DNA of 64,000 bases, from contig NZ_VWOX01000014.1 of assembly GCF_008629675.1 (NCBI RefSeq), forward strand, positions 62,001 to 126,000. The letters run 5' to 3'. The DNA comes from Roseiconus nitratireducens (GTDB lineage: Bacteria > Planctomycetota > Planctomycetia > Pirellulales > Pirellulaceae). Below are positions 1 to 9,791 of the stretch, piece by piece. The notes beneath the pieces are model-generated. The model did no database searches and was not told where the DNA came from. It was given only the letters and a program-made list of their open reading frames with translations. The translations under genes and the position numbers were made by a program. Numbering within the stretch: the stretch's first letter is position 1; each line of letters starts with the position of its first letter.

Positions 1-1
1 G

Positions 2-934
2 ACCGACAAGAACACGCTGTGGCGTCACTCCGGGGCGCCCACGACGGGGCATTTGGTTGCCGACGCGGATCGTGTGGCGGTGGTTTCCAATCCGATCAAT
101 CAACCGGCGACCGTGACGACATTTGATCTGCTGGACGGACGCAAGCTGGACAGCCAGCCGTGGAAGTATGGGACGCTGTGGAGTTCGATCGGTTCCTGCG
201 TCTTGGCTTACGAAACCTCTTCAAAGTCGGCCACCGCGACGGTGCGGTTGGTCAATCCGTTGGCGGCTCCGGAGGAACGCGTGCTGCTGGAAACGGAAGC
301 TTTGGTCAAATCACCGCAGGTTGCGGGGACGGGACGTGGTTTCGGCCGGGTCCTGCAAGACCGATACTTGGTTCTGTTCGACACGACGGGGCGTCTGGTC
401 GTGTGGGATTTGTTGCGCGGCACCGAACTTTGTCGACATGAAGTCGGAGAGATGCCGGAATTGCAGTACATGCACGCGATGTGGATGGACGGCCAGTTGC
501 TGGTGATGCCGGCCAACGAAGTTCAGCGGCAAAACGCCTCGGACATGACAACGCAGCAAGGAGATGTTCACCGTACCGTCCACAAAATCATCGCTGTGTC
601 GACTGAATCGGGCGACATCAATTGGCAGCGAGATTTCGACGAACCATGGGGCTGCACGCTTTCGCAACCCCACGGATCGCCCGTGTTGGTGCTGGTGCGA
701 GCCAAGACGATTTTTTCCACCAATCGTTCCAGCCGCACGGAGATGGACGTGCAGATGCTGCGACTTACCGATGGTGAAACGATCTATGAAGAGCTGCAGA
801 AATCGCTCGCCGGCAGAGCGGCCGGCCTGACCACCGCATTGATCGTGCAGCCCAGGCAGAATCGAGTGTTGGTGCGAATTGAAGGCGAAGCGTTGAACTT
901 CGAATTCGGCTCGCCACCCAACCCCGACCAATAG
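2..934 (+). CDS. Beta-propeller (PQQ-like) protein, C-terminal part, 5'-truncated by window edge
   Basis: The reading frame is open from the first bases of the window, so the true start lies upstream; the first possible internal start (TTG at 53) is probably not used. The visible part resembles a PQQ-type/WD-like propeller: repeated blades with patterns such as VVWDLLRGTELCRHE and IIAVSTESGDINWQRDF, where a Trp or Trp-Asp closes a strand and a 'substance turned into value' loop follows. Such C-terminal propellers are common in large planctomycete outer-surface or periplasmic proteins. No catalytic motif is visible. The exact function cannot be given without the N-terminus. The gene ends with TAG just before a repeat array. 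Confidence 0.6.
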   Translation, partial: TDKNTLWRHSGAPTTGHLVADADRVAVVSNPINQPATVTTFDLLDGRKLDSQPWKYGTLWSSIGSCVLAYETSSKSATATVRLVNPLAAPEERVLLETEALVKSPQVAGTGRGFGRVLQDRYLVLFDTTGRLVVWDLLRGTELCRHEVGEMPELQYMHAMWMDGQLLVMPANEVQRQNASDMTTQQGDVHRTVHKIIAVSTESGDINWQRDFDEPWGCTLSQPHGSPVLVLVRAKTIFSTNRSSRTEMDVQMLRLTDGETIYEELQKSLAGRAAGLTTALIVQPRQNRVLVRIEGEALNFEFGSPPNPDQ

Positions 935-953
935 CCCACGCCCCATTCCACCC

Positions 954-1299
954 GGGGGACAGAGCACTTACCTCCGGGGCCACCCGGGGACAGCGGGGCC
1001 ACCCGGGGACAGAGCACTTGCTTCCGAGTACTCGCATTCCGCTCGGGGGACAGAGCATTCCGCTCGGAGCGGTCGGGGGACAGAGCACTCGAGTCGACTT
1101 GGGAAGTCCACTCGGGGTCCCTCGGGGGAAGTCCACTCTGGAACAGAAGTCCCTCGGAGCACTCGGGGGACAGAGCACTCGGGGGACAGAGCACCCGAGA
1201 GCAGTCGGGGGACAGAGCACTCGAGTGGACTTGGGAAGTCCACTCGGGGACAGAGCACAGAAGTCCCTGAGCACAGAAGTCCCTCGGGGGACAGAGCAC
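954..1299. repeat. Nine-copy GGGGACAGAGCA array
   Basis: The motif ggggacagagca(c/t) occurs nine times in direct orientation, starting near 954, 1005, 1045, 1075, 1165, 1181, 1207, 1246 and 1286. The spacers are irregular and contain a second recurring module, gaagtcc(a/c)ctc. The same motif occurs singly at 3825-3838 and, inverted, at 5409-5511, on the two sides of an IS200-like transposase gene. Open frames across the array are low-complexity by-products of the repeats. From 1300 to 1584 I see nothing recognisable. Confidence 0.85.
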
Positions 1300-1584
1300 A
1301 TGCAGCCGGATTGCTGGGGCTCGCGATGTAGCATTGGGAGCCAGTCTGTCAGACTGACGCGGCACCTTGTCCAGTGACCCGCGGAGCAGAAGACAACTTA
1401 TCTTTCAGATCGGATGGTGGGACCGTGGAGATCTCAATGTGGCGGCTTCATGGGGACAAAGGACCGCGAGAGCCTTCAACCGGATCAGTCGGCGGGGACA
1501 GGGGGACTGGGGCGGAACGCGTCGGCCCGTTGCGACGACTCGGTGGGCCATCGGCGGGCCAAACGCGTTTCGTTACCGATCCCG

Positions 1585-1785
1585 CTACTCACCCTCAACC
1601 GCGGAGTCGGCTTCGGCGAGCCGCGCTTCCTCTTCGAGATCAACGGCCATGTCGGGGTTTTCCGCGAGGAACTGTTCGATTTCGTCGCCTTCGGCAACCG
1701 ACGTGGGTTCTGATGAACCTCCGCAACCGAGAAGAAGCGGCGAAACAAGGAGACAAGAGAAGAGCGTGAGCTTACGTAACTGCAT
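1585..1785 (-). CDS. Small acidic lipoprotein
   Basis: This 66-residue protein begins with a lipoprotein signal peptide: MQLRK, a hydrophobic stretch, then the lipobox LLLGCGG with the modified Cys near residue 21. The mature part is short and rich in Glu, Ala and Asp. A GGAG ribosome binding site lies 8 bases before the ATG. Planctomycetes often encode such a small lipoprotein directly downstream of a DUF1559 gene, as here. However, a strong terminator (1848-1880) stands between the two genes, so this one should have its own promoter. It has no recognisable domain and its role is unknown; an envelope-anchored function is inferred from the signal alone. Confidence 0.75.
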   Translation of the reverse strand: MQLRKLTLFSCLLVSPLLLGCGGSSEPTSVAEGDEIEQFLAENPDMAVDLEEEARLAEADSAVEGE

Positions 1786-1847
1786 ATCAACTACTCCAGT
1801 AAAAAAACGAATGAGTGACGTGGTGAGTGGGAAAAGATCATCAAAAC

Positions 1848-1880
1848 GAAGCCCCGCAGCAGGACGAGCTGCGGGGCTTC
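1848..1880 (-). terminator. Rho-independent terminator of the DUF1559 gene
   Basis: A perfect 13-bp inverted repeat (gaagccccgcagc and its complement) encloses a 7-base loop. On the minus strand the stem is followed by a T-rich stretch. It lies about 30 bases past the stop codon of the DUF1559 gene. Confidence 0.85.
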
Positions 1881-1910
1881 GCTGACGCGATCAACAGAAG
1901 GATTCCAGAG

Positions 1911-3131
1911 TTACTGGTTCAGCTGTTCCTTGATCGTCTCTTTGCTGGCTCGGGTCCCGAGGGCGCCCCAGAGACCAAACGGGCTTGGCGAGCCGGCTGG
2001 AGTGCAGCAGTTTCCGATCCGTACTTGGGCAGCCTCCTGGTTCCCGGATTCAATCGAATCGGTGATGAACACCACGGCGCCGTCGCCCATCAGGATGTGG
2101 CACCCGCCTTGGTGCCGGCTGCTCGGCGGGAAGACCCCTTGGCCCATGATCCAGTTGGTCTGGTGCAAGCATTGAGCTTTGTTGGGCGGGGTGATGGTCG
2201 TGATTCCGGTGTAATAGGGAATCCCGAACGCCCAGCAATACCCGCGGCCACGTTGCCCACCGCTAGCGATGTTCGTCCCCGGGGCGTAGAACTGCGGACG
2301 ATTGGGGTCGGAAAAATCTTGACAGGCGTTGGAGTTGCCGGGCAACCAGATAGCGACTTCCGATCGAGCAGCCGTGGTGCGAATGTCACGGTCTCCCAAA
2401 TCGGTAGCGATTTCCCCGGCAGCGATCGTGTTGGAAAGCCCGTCCAGGACGTCGCGGAACCGAGTGTCCCTTCGAGGAATGAAAAATCCACGTTGGGCGG
2501 CCTGCACAGCACGTGATCGCCAGGTCCCGTAGGTCCCGTCGTCTCGCCGTTCGCCACGGTGACCGAGGTGACTGGCGTCACCGACGGAGAACGCGTAGTT
2601 GTTTCGGCCCTGGGCTGGCAAGCCGAACCCTGGATCGCTGGGACAGCGCAGCGTTGGAATCTCTGTCAGCCAGGGTTCGTAACGGGAACTCGAGTGGCCC
2701 AGGTTTCCACCGAGTGGTTTCTGCGGGGATGGGCCCATCGATTGGTAAATGTCGCCATTTTGGTCTCTCAGAGGGTTGGAAATCTGTTCCCAGAGACCTT
2801 GTTGTTCCATAAACGGCATCAAGCCGACAAACGCGCTCAGAAACAAGTGGTCGTTCGCCGCCGGCGGCATGAAGCGTTCAGCACCTCCATTTGGCAATCC
2901 CGGTCCTCGCGTCGTCCCTCCGTTCTGCGTTGGGAGCTGCTTGTAAGCGGAGTGGTAATTGTGAATGGCCAAGCCGATCTGCTTGAAGTTGTTACTGCAG
3001 CTCATCCTGCGAGCTGCCTCGCGAGCGGATTGGACGGCCGGCAACAACAGACCGACAAGAATTCCAATGATTGCAATGACAACAAGGAGCTCAACGAGCG
3101 TAAAGCCCCGCCTGGGGAATCGGTGCGACAT
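1911..3131 (-). CDS. DUF1559 domain protein with prepilin-type N-terminus
   Basis: The ATG at 3131 is chosen because it is preceded by GGAG 6 bases upstream and places the class III prepilin motif at the N-terminus: [19 protein letters not shown], with cleavage expected after Gly and a Glu at +5. This is followed by the family hallmark [17 protein letters not shown] near residues 30-46. The C-terminus has the H-X9-DG-like block ([19 protein letters not shown]) typical of DUF1559. About 406 residues is the normal length. These proteins are a greatly expanded planctomycete family, thought to be pseudopilin-like surface or periplasmic proteins; the molecular role is not established. It is a single gene, with its own terminator downstream. 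Confidence 0.93.
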   Translation of the reverse strand: MSHRFPRRGFTLVELLVVIAIIGILVGLLLPAVQSAREAARRMSCSNNFKQIGLAIHNYHSAYKQLPTQNGGTTRGPGLPNGGAERFMPPAANDHLFLSAFVGLMPFMEQQGLWEQISNPLRDQNGDIYQSMGPSPQKPLGGNLGHSSSRYEPWLTEIPTLRCPSDPGFGLPAQGRNNYAFSVGDASHLGHRGERRDDGTYGTWRSRAVQAAQRGFFIPRRDTRFRDVLDGLSNTIAAGEIATDLGDRDIRTTAARSEVAIWLPGNSNACQDFSDPNRPQFYAPGTNIASGGQRGRGYCWAFGIPYYTGITTITPPNKAQCLHQTNWIMGQGVFPPSSRHQGGCHILMGDGAVVFITDSIESGNQEAAQVRIGNCCTPAGSPSPFGLWGALGTRASKETIKEQLNQ

Positions 3132-4172
3132 GGGTGTCTCCCAGTCAAATAGAAAAGAAGCAGGTGGCGCTCGAATCCAACTCGGAGGACAGGACCCGTG
3201 CGTTCCGCTCCCCCCGAAAATCAACACCCAACCAATGCCTGGTTTTTGTCGCCGTCTTCCAGGCTTTCTCGAGCTTCGAGGTCACCGTGCCGACCCGAAA
3301 CGCGACGTAGTGTCGCGTCAGGTTTCAACACCGGCAAAATGTCGCTGTCGCCGAACCGACGGGGACCACAGAGCGACCAAAACGAACGAAGAAGGGCTGG
3401 ACATTAGCCGGTGCGAGTTGTCAAGAGGAGAAGAAAGTGAAACCCCCACCCTAAGGTTTCTGGTGAGCGATCGCAAATTTTTTGAGAAAAAAAGCGAAAC
3501 TTATTCTTTTCTGGGGGGTTGCGCTTGATCGCCCGTGCACCTATGGGCGGGCGACGGCTCGAACCGTCGGAGGCATTTTTTGCGGCGCAAGCACGGGAGT
3601 GCGCGGCGTTGCAAAAAACGATGTCGCGACAATGCCAACCACCACGGCACCGCGGCGCGAACAGGCCTTAGCGGAATGCGCCTGTATTTTGAAGGTTGCG
3701 ATATCCAAACAGCCGAATCCGAAAGTCTGACGACTTCCGCTATCGGTTTCCGACACCTGGAGAGTTATGTGCTCGCCTCGAATCAGTGTGTCCGGGATCT
3801 GTTTCAGGAAAGAGCGCGGTCATTGGGGACAGAGCACTGCCAACGCCTCAGCTGCATCGATGCGGACCGAGCATTGGCGTCGAAGTTCACCTTCGCATCG
3901 ATTGCCCAGCTCTTCACCTTCACCCCCTACGGAAAAATGTTGGTCCTGGAAACCACGACTGGCGTTTGATCTGGGGACAAACGCATCCCTTGTGACCATC
4001 GTTGTGGTTGCTGATCACTTTTTCACGGGCGTCTTCGAATCTTGAGACGGCCCCGCCACTGGCTCACAAGCGATTGCTCACACAATGTTCGACGAGTCGA
4101 CCGCAGCCGTCCAAGAGCTTATTGCGAGCGTGATGACGCATCGCTCGGCCAGAGGGAGCCGTATTGCGAGTT
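3132..4172. other. Gene-poor region upstream of the DUF1559 gene
   Basis: About 1 kb without a convincing gene. An AT-rich patch around 3470-3515, unusual for this GC-rich DNA, is the likely promoter area for the DUF1559 gene. A single ggggacagagcact motif sits at 3825-3838. Open frames here show no family resemblance and no good start sites. Confidence 0.6.
3825..3838 (+). repeat. GGGGACAGAGCA motif, transposase-distal copy
   Basis: A single ggggacagagcact sits past the 3' end of the IS200-like transposase gene, in the orientation opposite to the copies on its 5' side. It is identical to the unit of the array at 954-1299. Confidence 0.75.
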
Positions 4173-5249
4173 TCAGGCAGCTGCCGGAAGAAGACGTCGG
4201 GCCAGGGGGCGGACTCGGAATCGCCTGCCTGTGTGATGGCTACGTACCGACTGCACGCGATCGCAACGACCGGCCACCAGGTAAAAACAGCGATCGAAGT
4301 CGGCGACCAATTCGCACCAAGACGATTGCTCAAGTCCCAAACGCTTCAAGATCGATGGCAGCCGCATGGGTGTCGACCCTCGTTTCCCTGGAGCGATCTG
4401 GCGGGCGGTCCAATCCAACAGCTCCAGATAAGCGTCATCACTGAGCGAGAGAAATCCCTTGTCGCTGCATCGGCGTCCGTTTTCCGCGGGGACTGCACCC
4501 ACCGCATCACTCTTTTCGATCGTCAGCTTTGCCAGAAACGCATCCCGGCGGGTCGCTGACGAAGCTCGAGGGCCACGGCAACCCGCAACGCTCGTTGGGC
4601 GAACGTCAAAACGGGACTCAAGTCGACGTTGGACCGAAGTGTGGTCGCTGGCCTCAACGGTTTCGGCAAGCCCGGCACGGATCGGGTTGAGGTCCACGTA
4701 GGCGGCGCACGCCAACAAGGACTCTTCGTCGTCCAGCCGTGTTGCCCGATAGCGATCTTGCCAGAATCGTCCCGATTGCTCGTCTTCGCGATTGGCGCGT
4801 TGGGCGATGTTCTGGTTCAACAAACGCATCCACCAGGAAATACTTCTCAATCGGCGACGCACTTCGGCCAACCGTACGGGGCAACGGCGGATCGAATCGA
4901 GTTCCGCTTCGGTCGGCGCGGCTGATTGACCTTTCTTACGCGTCGGTGGGCAGATCATCAGCCACCGACGAGCCACTTCCGTGTCGTCCCACGTTGCGAC
5001 GACGTCTGGCCGAGAGCGGAGGATCAAATGGTAGTGATTCGACAGAATGGCGAAGCACAGCAAGTCGATCCCGAAGCACCCGGCGAACCGCTCCAATCGC
5101 TCTTCGATCCAGACCTTGCGGTGATCGAAGTTTTTACCGCTGACGGGATCGTCACCGAACAAGAAACACCGACGGACGGTGCGGTTGACGACGTGAACGA
5201 GTGTGATTTGATCGGGATCGATCAATTCGGCACGGCACAGGCGGGCCAT
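4173..5249 (-). CDS. IS200-like (Y1) REP-associated transposase
   Basis: This 358-residue protein carries the Y1 transposase fold of IS200/IS605 enzymes. The HUH metal-binding motif is in ILSNHYHLILR near residue 72, and the candidate nucleophilic Tyr is in ACAAYVDLNPIRAGL, preceded by QSGRFWQDRYRATRL. It is longer than E. coli RAYTs (about 165-220 residues) because of a C-terminal extension of about 150 residues seen in planctomycete members. HUH enzymes cut and rejoin single-stranded DNA at hairpins. The gene lies between ggggacagagcact (3825-3838) and inverted copies of the motif (from 5409). Those copies are candidate REP substrates. There is no second transposon gene, so it looks like a domesticated or single-gene element. 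Confidence 0.9.
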   Translation of the reverse strand: MARLCRAELIDPDQITLVHVVNRTVRRCFLFGDDPVSGKNFDHRKVWIEERLERFAGCFGIDLLCFAILSNHYHLILRSRPDVVATWDDTEVARRWLMICPPTRKKGQSAAPTEAELDSIRRCPVRLAEVRRRLRSISWWMRLLNQNIAQRANREDEQSGRFWQDRYRATRLDDEESLLACAAYVDLNPIRAGLAETVEASDHTSVQRRLESRFDVRPTSVAGCRGPRASSATRRDAFLAKLTIEKSDAVGAVPAENGRRCSDKGFLSLSDDAYLELLDWTARQIAPGKRGSTPMRLPSILKRLGLEQSSWCELVADFDRCFYLVAGRCDRVQSVRSHHTGRRFRVRPLARRLLPAAA

Positions 5250-5408
5250 GGCGGCACCTCCGGATGGGCGTAACTCGACTAACGATGCCAGCTACCAAAG
5301 GAGTCCGATCTCCCGAACGCAGCTGATCGAGTCGGCAACGTGCCGCCCATGTCCACTGCAAGAAAATAGACACGCCAAGCCGGTCCATGTCAACGTTTCG
5401 TCGGCGGT

Positions 5409-5511
5409 AGTGCTCTGTCCCTCTTTGGTTGCTCTGTCCCCGTTTGCGACTCTTTGCGAGTGCTGTGTCCCCGTTTGCGACTTTGGTTGCTTTTGCGAGT
5501 GCTGTGTCCCC
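5409..5511 (-). repeat. Inverted GGGGACAGAGCA motifs upstream of the transposase
   Basis: Four copies of the complement of the motif start near 5409, 5429, 5459 and 5498. The first two read gctctgtccc, the last two the variant gctgtgtcccc. The last two belong to a direct repeat of about 39 bp that includes gtttgcga. Together with the copy at 3825 they bracket the transposase gene in inverted orientation. Confidence 0.75.
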
Positions 5512-5521
5512 GTTTGCGAGG

Positions 5522-5914
5522 GTGGGCGGGGGCAACGTTCGTGGGTTTGACGTGCGATCCGATCAAGCACTGGCTCGCTGGTGTGGAGTCGACACCGTGC
5601 GTTCGGGAATGAACGAAAGCCTCCGAGCCGGCCAAGTGAGATTCGGCGTCCTGCGGGGAACAAATTGCATCGCCCGAGATTTTTTTGGTGGCAATTTTTG
5701 CCGTTCGACAAATCGCCCGAAGGCACAGCCCGGCGGTTATGGCTCCATCATGGGCGGATAAAGGACGCGACGGCAACGCTACCGCGCAGCGGTAATTGCT
5801 GCGTGGTGGGTGACAATCCGTCCGCCGTCGCCGCACCTGAATACCAACCGGCGGAGGTTTGATATTCTGGAGCGATCCGGGAAACCACTCAGCCTCATAA
5901 CCGCAACGAATCTT
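5522..5914. other. Intergenic region before the large unknown gene
   Basis: About 390 bp with no convincing gene. It must contain the promoter of the gene starting near 5915, but I cannot single out -35/-10 boxes with confidence. Confidence 0.5.
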
Positions 5915-8900
5915 ATGTCGCTACTCCGTGAAAATCTTTCCCTCTACCGGGATGCTGGCGAACTTCAACGGGCAGTCGGGTGGTACAGGTCGATCTCGAC
6001 CGATCCGGCCGAGCGAACGAATCTCCGCAACTACTTGGCGCTCCAGCTGGCTGCTGCCGGTTTGCTGCCGCCGGACGACTCGGTCGCCCACTCGATGACC
6101 AAGTTTTCCGCCGGCATTCTGGACAGCATGCGGGAAAAGACGCGGCTGCTGTCCTCGCACCGAGTCCCGGTGGATTCCCGAATCGAAACCTTCCTTTCGA
6201 AGTACTTCCGTGACGAACTGGACGGGGACGAATTGAGTCTGCCGTCGCACACGTTGACCCTTGACCGTCATGGGATGGCCCGTGAATTGAGTTTGCCGAT
6301 CGACGGAGACGAATTCCGCAACGATCTGGTCAGCTCGTATCGCTGCCGCAACGGCGTGCTGAACAACCCTCGAGCCGACCGCCGCACGACGGCGGGAACG
6401 TTCCACGTCGTCGAAGGCGGTTTGCCGATCCCCGGCGACAAGTTGGCCGTGCCCAAAGAGGTGTTCGTCAACATCTTTCGCGCCGCAATGAATCCGCCCG
6501 ATGACATCATGCTGTTGCCGTACACCAGTCATGCGGAGCGGCCGTCGCGGACTTGGGTGTCGTTGCTGCTGCGTCCGTTGGTGTGCCCTGCGATCCCGGG
6601 GTTTTGTGAAGCGAAGTCGATGGAAACACGATTCTTCGTTCCCGGATGCCTGGTCAGCAATCTGGACTTTGTCGAGTCGATCTTTGGCAACGCCGGCGAT
6701 CCGTTGGTTCCGGAGAACGATGCGGGTCTGGACACCCGCGGCTGGACCGGGCACACGGGGTGCGTGATTTTGGCTCCGCACCTGACCCGGCTGACGAAAA
6801 AGGAATTGGGGCTGCCGCACGAGAAAGATGCCACGGCCCGTCAACGGCGGGACGGAATGTGTTGGAGCGACGAAGCGGAGCGGTACAACGGTGGCGGTGC
6901 GTTCAAGCTGACCTGCCGCGATCGGTCCGGCGTCGTGGTCACGCTGATTGCGGACAACTACTACGGGTATTGCAAGAAAGAAGTCAAAACGCAGATCAGC
7001 TACGCCTGCAATCTGATGGGGCGGGCCGAAGAGGAACACGCCGGCGGCGCGTTGGCGTTCGCTTCGTACTCGTTGGGCGAAGAGTTTCAAGTCGACAGCC
7101 GGCGGTACAACGGTCGGACCTTCAAGGACGTCGCTCGCGACTATGGCGAGTTCATTGACGTCAAGCCCGAGGGTTACGGGATCGACATTTTTGATCGATC
7201 GATCGTCTACATCCCCGAGAATGCCAAAGCAACGATGGCGGAACGTTGCATCAAGTGGGAGCGGGATGGCGAAGAATACCGAATCGGGTTGTCGCCCGAC
7301 CAGGTTTACATCGCCCCCAGCGGCTACCAGATTCGACTGGAAAAACACCCGGCCGCTCCGTCGTGGCGGTTGGTCGGAACGGTCGGTGAAGGCATCTTTT
7401 GCCACAAGCCCTGCACGGTCAGCGGCGGCGGGAAAAGCGAAATCAGCAAGAGTCTGCGGGACTACATGCTGTACGGCCCGATCTTCATCAACGATCGCGA
7501 GACGGACTTTGCGATGTTGGATGAGATCTTCGAGAAAAATTATTCGCACCGTTGGTCGGAGTCCTACCAAGGCCGCACCGATTACACCGATGGGCCCAGC
7601 CGAGCGGTCTTGGATCCGGCGCGGAGTTTGGGCAGCGTGATCAAGTTGCTGACGCCGTCACCGGATTACAACGATGACTACAACCGCTGGCTGGAAAAGA
7701 TTCCGCCACACGTCTACTCGATGGCGCTGATCATCAAACGTTTCACCGGGGATGAAGGCACGACGAATTGGAAGGAACGTTTCGGCGTGGACATCGTCAA
7801 CGGGACGCCCGGCCATGAATTGAAGATTGGCGACCGGACGTTGGTTGGGACCTACCTCCGCGTCGGGCTGGACGAAAACCGGTGGCGCACGTTCAAGTTG
7901 CGACAGGACTTCATCGCCGCCGCCAAGGTGCAGCGCGAAGATGACATCAGCGCCAGTGCAGTCGCTCCGGCCGAAGCCATTTCGAATCTTGGCAAGGCGA
8001 TTCAGCCCGCCGGGAGTTACAAGTTCGTCGAGAACTGTGAGTACCGATTGTTCCAGCGACCCGACGACGCCGTTCACCGTGGTCTGGACAAGCAAACCGA
8101 ATGGGACCTTTCCCAACCAGCCAACTTCATCAGCAACTTCGAGCCGCTCTCGACCGAAGACGTGGCCGAAGTGGTCCAAGACGCGATCGAGTTCGACCGG
8201 TACACCACGCCGATGAAGGAGTTGCTGGCCGACGCGTTGGAACACGGAGACAGCTACGTGGTCAGCACCTCCCATCCGCGGATCGTCGACGGAAAGCCGA
8301 CCAAGAATCCGCGGTATCTGCAGGACCGCCCGGACATGGTCAATGCTCGAGATACTTATGTCGCCCGCCGCGGCATCCAGTTTCATCGCGGACTGAAAGC
8401 CGATGATCCGATCCACATCCCGGTCGGCGCGGTGTTGGGAGGACGACGAAACAATCCTCCGGATCCCGAAACCGGCATCCGATCCCTGGCCGTGTATTCG
8501 CCCCTGCACTACCAGGAGCTTCCAGAACTGGTCATGGATTACTTGTGTTCTTTGACCGGCAAGAGTCCCAGCACGACCGGTGCGGGCAGCGAGGGCGCTC
8601 TCACCAAAGGGCCCTTCAACGCGCTGATGCCCTCGACCGACATGAACAACATGATCGTGTCGATGATCCTGACGGAGTTGGGCGGGTTCAGCACGGCGGC
8701 CGGACATATCGGCCCGCGTTTCGAAGTCGGCCACGACATCTCCCTGCTGATCCCCGAAGTCTGGTGTCGGCTGGGACCGGAAGAACGCGACCCGGCTCAC
8801 ATGATTCGCGCGGGCATGCTGGAAAAGATCGAAGACTTTGAGCATGACGGCAACTCGATTCCCGCCAGCCGCCTGGGCTATCGAATCACCCGACGGTTCG

Positions 8901-9460
8901 TGCGAACCTACATGGCCCGCGTGTTCGACAATCCCGGCAAGGTCTTCAGCGATGAAATCCTGCAACCGGAAAAGCAGGATCTGGATTCATTCGCCGATGG
9001 GATTCTGCACATCGCCGAAGCCCAACAGAAAGTTGCCCGGCGATACATGGAGGACGGCGGCTACGACCTGGCTTGTCCTCCCCTGCGGGCCATCCTGGAC
9101 ATTTTGGACAAGGGCACCCACGAAGGCAAAACGATCGACGATCCCAGCATCCGCGAAATGTTTACCCGCGAACACTTGCTGGAAAGCGACTGGTACAAGC
9201 GTCGTCTGGTCGAACAGCAGGATCGCGACATCCAACACTGGCGCGACTGCATCGAGCGATTGAACGTCTACTTGGATCCCGACCATGTCGAAGTGGCGAC
9301 CGAGATGAACCTGCAAGAGCGGTTGGATTATGCGCGGGAGAAGCTGGCCGAGGCCGAGAAGCCGGACTACGTCAAAAGTCTGGTCGGGACGCTCGGCGCC
9401 GATCCGATGCGGGTTGCAGCGGACGATCCCGTCCTGGCCGATCGGTTGGCGAGCGTTTAG
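5915..9460 (+). CDS. Very large conserved-looking protein of unknown function (about 1181 aa)
   Basis: I do not recognise this protein's family. The ATG at 5915 is preferred; the frame extends upstream to a GTG at 5810, but that segment is basic and low in complexity. There is no signal peptide or membrane segment, so it is probably cytoplasmic. The composition is that of a well-folded enzyme, with many Trp, Tyr, His and Cys residues. Conspicuous blocks are DNYYGYCKKEVKTQISYACN (near 350), TVSGGGKSEISKSLRDYML (near 500; P-loop-like but lacking the first Gly of GxxxxGK[ST]) and SLTGKSPSTTGAGSEGALTK (near 885). The last 60 residues are helical and charged. It stands alone between repeat-rich regions, so context does not help. 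A multi-domain enzyme is a guess. Confidence 0.8.
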   Translation: MSLLRENLSLYRDAGELQRAVGWYRSISTDPAERTNLRNYLALQLAAAGLLPPDDSVAHSMTKFSAGILDSMREKTRLLSSHRVPVDSRIETFLSKYFRDELDGDELSLPSHTLTLDRHGMARELSLPIDGDEFRNDLVSSYRCRNGVLNNPRADRRTTAGTFHVVEGGLPIPGDKLAVPKEVFVNIFRAAMNPPDDIMLLPYTSHAERPSRTWVSLLLRPLVCPAIPGFCEAKSMETRFFVPGCLVSNLDFVESIFGNAGDPLVPENDAGLDTRGWTGHTGCVILAPHLTRLTKKELGLPHEKDATARQRRDGMCWSDEAERYNGGGAFKLTCRDRSGVVVTLIADNYYGYCKKEVKTQISYACNLMGRAEEEHAGGALAFASYSLGEEFQVDSRRYNGRTFKDVARDYGEFIDVKPEGYGIDIFDRSIVYIPENAKATMAERCIKWERDGEEYRIGLSPDQVYIAPSGYQIRLEKHPAAPSWRLVGTVGEGIFCHKPCTVSGGGKSEISKSLRDYMLYGPIFINDRETDFAMLDEIFEKNYSHRWSESYQGRTDYTDGPSRAVLDPARSLGSVIKLLTPSPDYNDDYNRWLEKIPPHVYSMALIIKRFTGDEGTTNWKERFGVDIVNGTPGHELKIGDRTLVGTYLRVGLDENRWRTFKLRQDFIAAAKVQREDDISASAVAPAEAISNLGKAIQPAGSYKFVENCEYRLFQRPDDAVHRGLDKQTEWDLSQPANFISNFEPLSTEDVAEVVQDAIEFDRYTTPMKELLADALEHGDSYVVSTSHPRIVDGKPTKNPRYLQDRPDMVNARDTYVARRGIQFHRGLKADDPIHIPVGAVLGGRRNNPPDPETGIRSLAVYSPLHYQELPELVMDYLCSLTGKSPSTTGAGSEGALTKGPFNALMPSTDMNNMIVSMILTELGGFSTAAGHIGPRFEVGHDISLLIPEVWCRLGPEERDPAHMIRAGMLEKIEDFEHDGNSIPASRLGYRITRRFVRTYMARVFDNPGKVFSDEILQPEKQDLDSFADGILHIAEAQQKVARRYMEDGGYDLACPPLRAILDILDKGTHEGKTIDDPSIREMFTREHLLESDWYKRRLVEQQDRDIQHWRDCIERLNVYLDPDHVEVATEMNLQERLDYAREKLAEAEKPDYVKSLVGTLGADPMRVAADDPVLADRLASV

Positions 9461-9571
9461 GGGAGATCGTTGGGCCGCCGTGGCAGGATGCTTCTGCGGG
9501 CGGCGATGAAGTTCGTGCCGCTTTCTTCGCCCTGCTTTTCAAGGAGGGGCGAGGGGAAGATTGCCGCTGTT

Positions 9572-9678
9572 CTCGCTGACGGTTTTGCTGTCGCCGCTTC
9601 GCGGCTGGGGTGTTCTGGGCAGCGGTTTCCGTCGGCTTACGCCGACGGCAGAAAGCTGTCGCCGCTTCGCGGCTGGGG
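9572..9678. repeat. Composite REP-like element, copy 1
   Basis: Two copies of ctgtcgccgcttcgcggctg (a short palindrome, gccgcttcgcggc) flank a second palindrome, gtcggcttacgccgac. The same three-hairpin arrangement recurs at 19053-19158. The remaining sequence between 9461 and 9791 has nothing else recognisable. Confidence 0.8.
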
Positions 9679-9791
9679 CCGTGCCGTCGTCCGTGGGACC
9701 TCGATGGACCGCAGGGAGACGTTGTGCCTCGCGTACCGACCGGCGGCTAGCGCCTAGCCGCTTATGTGGACCGCACCGGTTGTGGCAGGTT

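Noticed and set aside
954-1299. Possible CRISPR array
   Set aside because: Repeat spacing is irregular, spacers share sequence, the repeat is only about 12 bp and no cas genes are present.
960-1377. Open frames with repeated 'GGQSTR' or 'ALSP' peptides across the GGGGACAGAGCA array
   Set aside because: They are translations of the DNA repeat in several frames and lack independent coding signs.
3535-3969. Open frame of 144 codons upstream of the IS200-like transposase
   Set aside because: No ribosome binding site, no recognisable domain and it crosses the repeat motif.
5921-7570. Long minus-strand frame inside the large unknown gene
   Set aside because: The plus-strand frame has better residue composition and runs through the whole region; the minus frame is a GC-rich shadow.
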